A stretch of 25,206 nt of DNA from a virus, in IMG/VR virus record IMGVR_UViG_3300032293_000271, positions 1 through 25,206 of that record. The stretch is one strand, 5' to 3'. The translations under genes and the position numbers were made by a program. Shown here piece after piece: positions 22,522 to 25,206 of this stretch (position 1 is its first letter; the number at the start of each line of letters is the position of its first letter). Below the pieces are notes generated by a model. That model searched no databases. It had not been told where the DNA came from and worked only from the letters and a program-made list of their open reading frames with translations.

Positions 22522-23195
22522 TATGCAATCCTCCCTGCATTAGCCACCCACTGGTATCCAGTCTTTATTCCTAAAGACCTTCCCCCTCTTTTGGCTGCTG
22601 ATATATTTTTCTTATAAACCTTTGGAGAGTTGAAATACTGTAAAAGTCCGCTTGATCTTAAAAATGATTGTCTAAAATATACTCCAAAGAAATTATTAAT
22701 TACCTTGTCAAACTGGCCCTGTGTCTGTCCTCCAGGATTTTCTACACGAACTTCTCGTGAAGTATAAACCTCTTGCCCATCTACTTCAAACCTTAGAACA
22801 TTTGCTTTTTTTGGTTTAATAGTAACTCCAACTCCTTGTTCCATTATTGCTGCTTTGTTATAAAATGGCACATTTGATCCTTGTTTAATAGAAGAAGATT
22901 GTTTCAAAGATGATGTGAAAGTTATTCCTACACCGCTTATAGAATAATCAATATCAAAAAGTCTTGCTGCTGGACTTCCAACCTTTTCCCATTCATAAAT
23001 ATGATGAAGTAGTTCTGGAGACATTCTAGAGTTGGCATCAATGAACTGTGAAGCCATCTCAGATATCTTTGGTGCAAGAGACATATACATCTCTGTCTTA
23101 CCTCTTTGTACACCCTCTAAAAATCCAGTTGAGTAGTTCATAATGTTATTTATTTCTTTTTGAAACTGTCTACTATCCATAACTATTTTTAGCAT
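22521..23195 (-). CDS. Tail-completion / HK97 gp10-like protein
   Basis: This protein has 224 residues. The ATG overlaps the previous stop as TAATG, with CAGGGGAT upstream. It lies between the stopper-like and tail-terminator genes, the usual position of HK97 gp10-like proteins. The N-terminal half is helical (DSRQFQKEINNIMNYSTGFL onward). The middle holds strands with a PFYNKAAIMEQG loop and a glycine/proline-containing EVRVENPGGQTQGQF segment, and the C-terminus is basic (KKNISAAKRGGRSLGIK). The basic tail may contact DNA or the head vertex, but that is a guess. I assign the family by position and general shape. Confidence 0.6.
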   Translation of the reverse strand: MLKIVMDSRQFQKEINNIMNYSTGFLEGVQRGKTEMYMSLAPKISEMASQFIDANSRMSPELLHHIYEWEKVGSPAARLFDIDYSISGVGITFTSSLKQSSSIKQGSNVPFYNKAAIMEQGVGVTIKPKKANVLRFEVDGQEVYTSREVRVENPGGQTQGQFDKVINNFFGVYFRQSFLRSSGLLQYFNSPKVYKKNISAAKRGGRSLGIKTGYQWVANAGRIA

Positions 23196-23641
23196 TATAG
23201 ATCCCCTGACTGATTTTCAGATCTACGAATTACAAGGTTATAATATTCTATCCCACCGAATGGACCAACATATGGCTCTTGTGTGGCAATTTCAAAAATA
23301 GTTGATTTTCCTGCACGTGGTCCTGATGTTTCTACATATATAGGGTTGCAGTCTTTATCTCTAATATTTGTTAAGATAACATTTGTTATTGAGTGTGGAG
23401 AGTCTAAACTTGAAACTCTAACATCTGTTTTTGCCCTGCCAAGAAGAACTGTCTTTTGTGTAATATTTACATTTGGCTTAACCTCTTCATTGTTAGCATT
23501 GCCTGCTGCGCTAACATTAACAGCGATAGTTTTATCTAGAATCCATGTTTTCTTAACATTCCCATAAGTTCCCTGGTCAACGATTGGATAATAAACGTCT
23601 GCTTGCATTGGGAAAATAAAGTCTGGCTGCTCGCATATCAT
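23195..23641 (-). CDS. Head-tail stopper-like protein
   Basis: This protein has 148 residues. The ATG overlaps the previous stop as TAATG, with AGGGA upstream. It is a beta-rich small protein (FPMQADVYYPIVDQGTYGNV; WILDKTIAVNVSAAG; TVLLGRAKTDVRVSSLDS; EYYNLVIRRSEN). Size, strand content and position between adaptor-like and gp10-like genes fit the SPP1 gp16-type stopper, which plugs the portal after packaging. There is no enzyme motif. It could also be another neck component. Confidence 0.6.
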   Translation of the reverse strand: MICEQPDFIFPMQADVYYPIVDQGTYGNVKKTWILDKTIAVNVSAAGNANNEEVKPNVNITQKTVLLGRAKTDVRVSSLDSPHSITNVILTNIRDKDCNPIYVETSGPRAGKSTIFEIATQEPYVGPFGGIEYYNLVIRRSENQSGDL

Positions 23642-24561
23642 TAAATTATCCCTGGCTTAACGATAGTCTTAATATACTTATCAAGTATCTTGTCGACTAA
23701 AAAGTTTCCTGTTCCGCTAAGCATTGCCTTATCAAACTGAATTCTAAACTGATCTGTATTATAGGCTGTAACATATCTCTTATAATAGTCTAACTTTCCG
23801 CACTTTAGATCTTCAATTAGTAACTTCGCTGCATACTCTACATCATCAGGGACATTGAGATACCCGTGGTCTACAACGAAAGTATAATCATATCCTGATG
23901 GGAAAGATATTCCTTCGTATCCATAGTAGCCAAGATCTCCACTTGCCACTGGTAGGTTTTGTGCTGTTGATTCATATCTATTCAACTCAAGAACATCTGC
24001 ACGAACTCTTTGTACAGCAGTCTTGTCTGGTGTTATAGCATATTGATATTCACTTAAATCTGGGGTTGATCTATCATAAACTAAAACGTTATTCTCGTAA
24101 ACCTTAAATATTCTGTAAACTCTTTCCCACAAAGAAAAATAATCTGATCCATTACCAGTTCCAACTATTGTTATCTTTTTGTTATAAAACCCTTCTGGTA
24201 CAAAGGTATCTATCATTGATCTTGCAACTAATTCTAAAATTTTATATTCAGCAATCTCTGATGCTGTTGTTCCTAATGTGTTTGGGTCTACGTATGGCCT
24301 TATTAGTTCGTAGTACTCTTCGTGAATTAATTCTTCACCCTCGCCAATTATAAAAATCTCAACTCTATAATTGTTATCGTATCTTCCAGGAAGTGAGATA
24401 TTTATGTTATCTCCTGTTGACCATTCTAAAAATTCTAAAGTTTGGACTGAAAGGTCCGCCATATCTGTTACTCTTGCATAGAAATCTACATCGCTGTACC
24501 CTGAAGGAACAACAAAGTTTACTATGATGTCATCATATGGCGGAACTCTCAATATCTCCAT
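23641..24561 (-). CDS. Head-tail adaptor/connector-like protein with N-terminal beta extension
   Basis: This protein has 306 residues. The ATG lies three bases after the upstream stop and has no convincing Shine-Dalgarno, so translation is probably coupled. The first 85 or so residues form a beta-rich, Ig- or FN3-like region (VNFVVPSGYSDVDFYARVTD; YRVEIFIIGEGEELIHEE). The rest resembles head-to-tail connector proteins: helices near residues 100-120 (EIAEYKILELVARSMIDTFV), an extended middle part, and a C-terminal helical segment (YAAKLLIEDLKCGKLDYYKR; QFRIQFDKAMLSGTGNFLVD). This pattern and its position after the capsid genes support a role under the portal. It is longer than compact adaptors of about 100-170 residues because of the N-terminal domain, whose role is unknown. 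Confidence 0.65.
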   Translation of the reverse strand: MEILRVPPYDDIIVNFVVPSGYSDVDFYARVTDMADLSVQTLEFLEWSTGDNINISLPGRYDNNYRVEIFIIGEGEELIHEEYYELIRPYVDPNTLGTTASEIAEYKILELVARSMIDTFVPEGFYNKKITIVGTGNGSDYFSLWERVYRIFKVYENNVLVYDRSTPDLSEYQYAITPDKTAVQRVRADVLELNRYESTAQNLPVASGDLGYYGYEGISFPSGYDYTFVVDHGYLNVPDDVEYAAKLLIEDLKCGKLDYYKRYVTAYNTDQFRIQFDKAMLSGTGNFLVDKILDKYIKTIVKPGII

Positions 24562-24564
24562 TGC

Positions 24565-25044
24565 TTACTTACCGAATTCCTTTGCAACCTCTTCTGGTGT
24601 TGCTACACGAATATGTGAACGAGTAAGCCACTTTTCGGAAGCCTCTTTAGAAACAATGTTGTAGCCACGGTAAACCTTGCCTACCTCTGACCATGTAACA
24701 TTCTTGGTTGAGTAAAGAGCAACAGTTTCTTTCTTTTCTGGAGCCTTTGCCTGCTTCTTCTTCTCAGATGTCTTTCGTGCTGTTGTTGCTCCGATAACAC
24801 CTGCTGCTACTGCACCAAGTGCTTGAACTTCTTCAGGTGCCTGGTATGCTGGGGCTTCAACTACTTCTTGAATAGCCTCTTCTACAACTGGAGCCTCTAC
24901 AACATCTTCGACATGAGGTGCCTCTACAACAGGTTCTTCTACAACTGGTGCGTCTGCAACTGGTGCGTCTGCAACTGGTGTTTCAAAAACTGGTGCTTCG
25001 TATGTTGTTTCTTCTACAATTGGATTTTCATTAATGTTTTCCAT
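24565..25044 (-). CDS. Post-capsid protein with Pro/Ala/Val/Glu repeats
   Basis: This protein has 159 residues. The ATG follows AAGGAGGA. Residues 1-75 are a low-complexity acidic region of short units such as PVADAPVADAPVVEEPVVEA, probably unstructured. A small Ala/Gly/Val-rich segment (ALGAVAAGVIGATTA) and a basic linker (KKKQAKAPEKKE) follow. The conserved-looking C-terminus (VTWSEVGKVYRGYNIVSKEA, then WLTRSHIRVATPEEVAKEFG) seems to be the folded part. I recall similar C-termini in small genes after the major capsid gene of actinobacteriophages. The function is unknown; a capsid-associated or decoration role is possible. The gene is the first of a transcription unit with its own promoter. 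Confidence 0.7.
   Translation of the reverse strand: MENINENPIVEETTYEAPVFETPVADAPVADAPVVEEPVVEAPHVEDVVEAPVVEEAIQEVVEAPAYQAPEEVQALGAVAAGVIGATTARKTSEKKKQAKAPEKKETVALYSTKNVTWSEVGKVYRGYNIVSKEASEKWLTRSHIRVATPEEVAKEFGK
24943..24984 (-). repeat. 15-bp tandem repeat encoding PVADA units
   Basis: Two exact copies of AACTGGTGCGTCTGC (plus-strand reading) stand head to tail at 24943-24957 and 24958-24972. A third partial copy (AACTGGTGTTTC) follows. In the protein they give the doubled VADAP unit. Repeats like this change copy number easily by slippage. Confidence 0.9.
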
Positions 25045-25061
25045 AATTCCTCCTTGTTAGT

Positions 25062-25070
25062 ATTATATCA
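25062..25070 (-). promoter_or_regulatory. Extended -10 promoter for the post-capsid / head-tail joining genes
   Basis: TGATATAAT fits TG-n-TATAAT exactly. It lies 17 bases before the ATG at 25044 and would give a leader of about 11 bases that is almost entirely the AAGGAGGA site. A second TATAAT at 25070-25075 overlaps it without the TG. There is no clear -35. This is predicted only. Confidence 0.55.
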
Positions 25071-25083
25071 TTATAAGTAATAA

Positions 25084-25113
25084 GGGGAGCAGGAGAACTA
25101 ACTCCTACTCCCC
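25084..25113 (-). terminator. Terminator-like hairpin after the capsid gene
   Basis: A 12-bp inverted repeat (GGGGAGTAGGAG with CTCCTGCTCCCC on the transcribed strand, one internal mismatch) surrounds a six-base loop. The downstream TTATTACTT is only moderately U-rich. It lies 21 bases after the capsid stop and just before the next promoter, so partial termination after a highly expressed capsid gene is likely. Confidence 0.75.
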
Positions 25114-25134
25114 CTAAAATGTACTGTCTACAGA

Positions 25135-25206
25135 TTATGAATCTGATGCAGCATCAGCGAATGCGATTGCATCCTGCTCTTCCCACTGAATACCGAAGCG
25201 AACGAA
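25135..25206 (-). CDS. Probable major capsid protein, C-terminal end (partial)
   Basis: Twenty-three codons enter from the right edge and end in TAA. The peptide is FVRFGIQWEEQDAIAFADAA followed by SDS. An R-F-G-I-x-W-E ending just before head-tail joining genes recalls HK97-fold capsid proteins. Its own hairpin terminator supports a highly expressed gene. The fragment is too short to confirm the fold. Confidence 0.55.
   Translation of the reverse strand, partial: FVRFGIQWEEQDAIAFADAASDS

Noticed and set aside
24823-25080. Plus-strand open frame rich in Asn, Cys, Phe and Trp
   Set aside because: It is the reverse reading of the Pro/Ala/Val/Glu repeat region; the odd composition is explained by that.

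Overview
The window is part of the late structural module of a tailed phage or prophage with a long, probably siphovirus-type tail. All genes lie on the minus strand and are transcribed from the right edge to the left edge. The DNA is AT-rich (by eye roughly 35-37% GC). The gene order is the standard one for head-tail joining and tails: capsid C-terminus, small post-capsid protein, adaptor, stopper, gp10-like protein, tail terminator, tail tube, chaperones, tape measure, distal tail and hub, fibre. The style of several tail proteins, strong Shine-Dalgarno sites and one apparently leaderless gene recall actinobacteriophages. I infer a low-GC actinobacterial host (for example a freshwater lineage), but nothing here proves it.

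Head side (25206 to 21955): the last 23 codons of a probable major capsid protein are followed by a terminator-like hairpin and an extended -10 promoter. Then come a Pro/Ala/Val/Glu-repeat protein, a head-tail adaptor-like protein, a stopper-like protein, a gp10-like tail-completion protein and a tail terminator. The last four are tightly coupled, three junctions being TAATG overlaps. Tail tube (21885-21259): the probable major tail protein has its own extended -10 promoter and is closed by a UUCG-loop terminator. Chaperones (21192-20118): two paralogous tail-assembly-chaperone genes follow. The first has a G-like plus a T-like domain and looks leaderless. The second is G-like only and has its own promoter and Shine-Dalgarno site. 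This looks like gene duplication in place of the usual programmed frameshift.

Tape measure (20093-6741): the window is dominated by one 4450-residue tape measure protein. Besides its TP901-like core, hydrophobic segments and coiled coils, it appears to carry enzyme-like domains. These are a kinase-fold candidate near residues 810-965, a GNAT-acyltransferase-like domain near 3312-3440, and a clearer HipA/PI4K/FAM20-type kinase-like domain near 3990-4215. Four copies of a G-D-x-x-PAML-x-PGE element (the last three reading GTDTVPAMLTPGE) punctuate the protein, one before each enzyme-like domain and one at the C-terminus. This architecture is the strongest candidate here for a little-described system: a tape measure that may deliver enzymes into the cell during genome ejection.

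Tail tip (6741 to 1): a Dit-like distal tail protein, a 1426-residue hub/tip protein with an internal lectin-like (LamG/concanavalin-like) region, a small tail protein, and the first 432 residues of a minor tail or fibre protein that runs off the left edge. There is no gene-free stretch longer than 300 bases, and I saw no tRNA, CRISPR array, insertion sequence or plus-strand gene.
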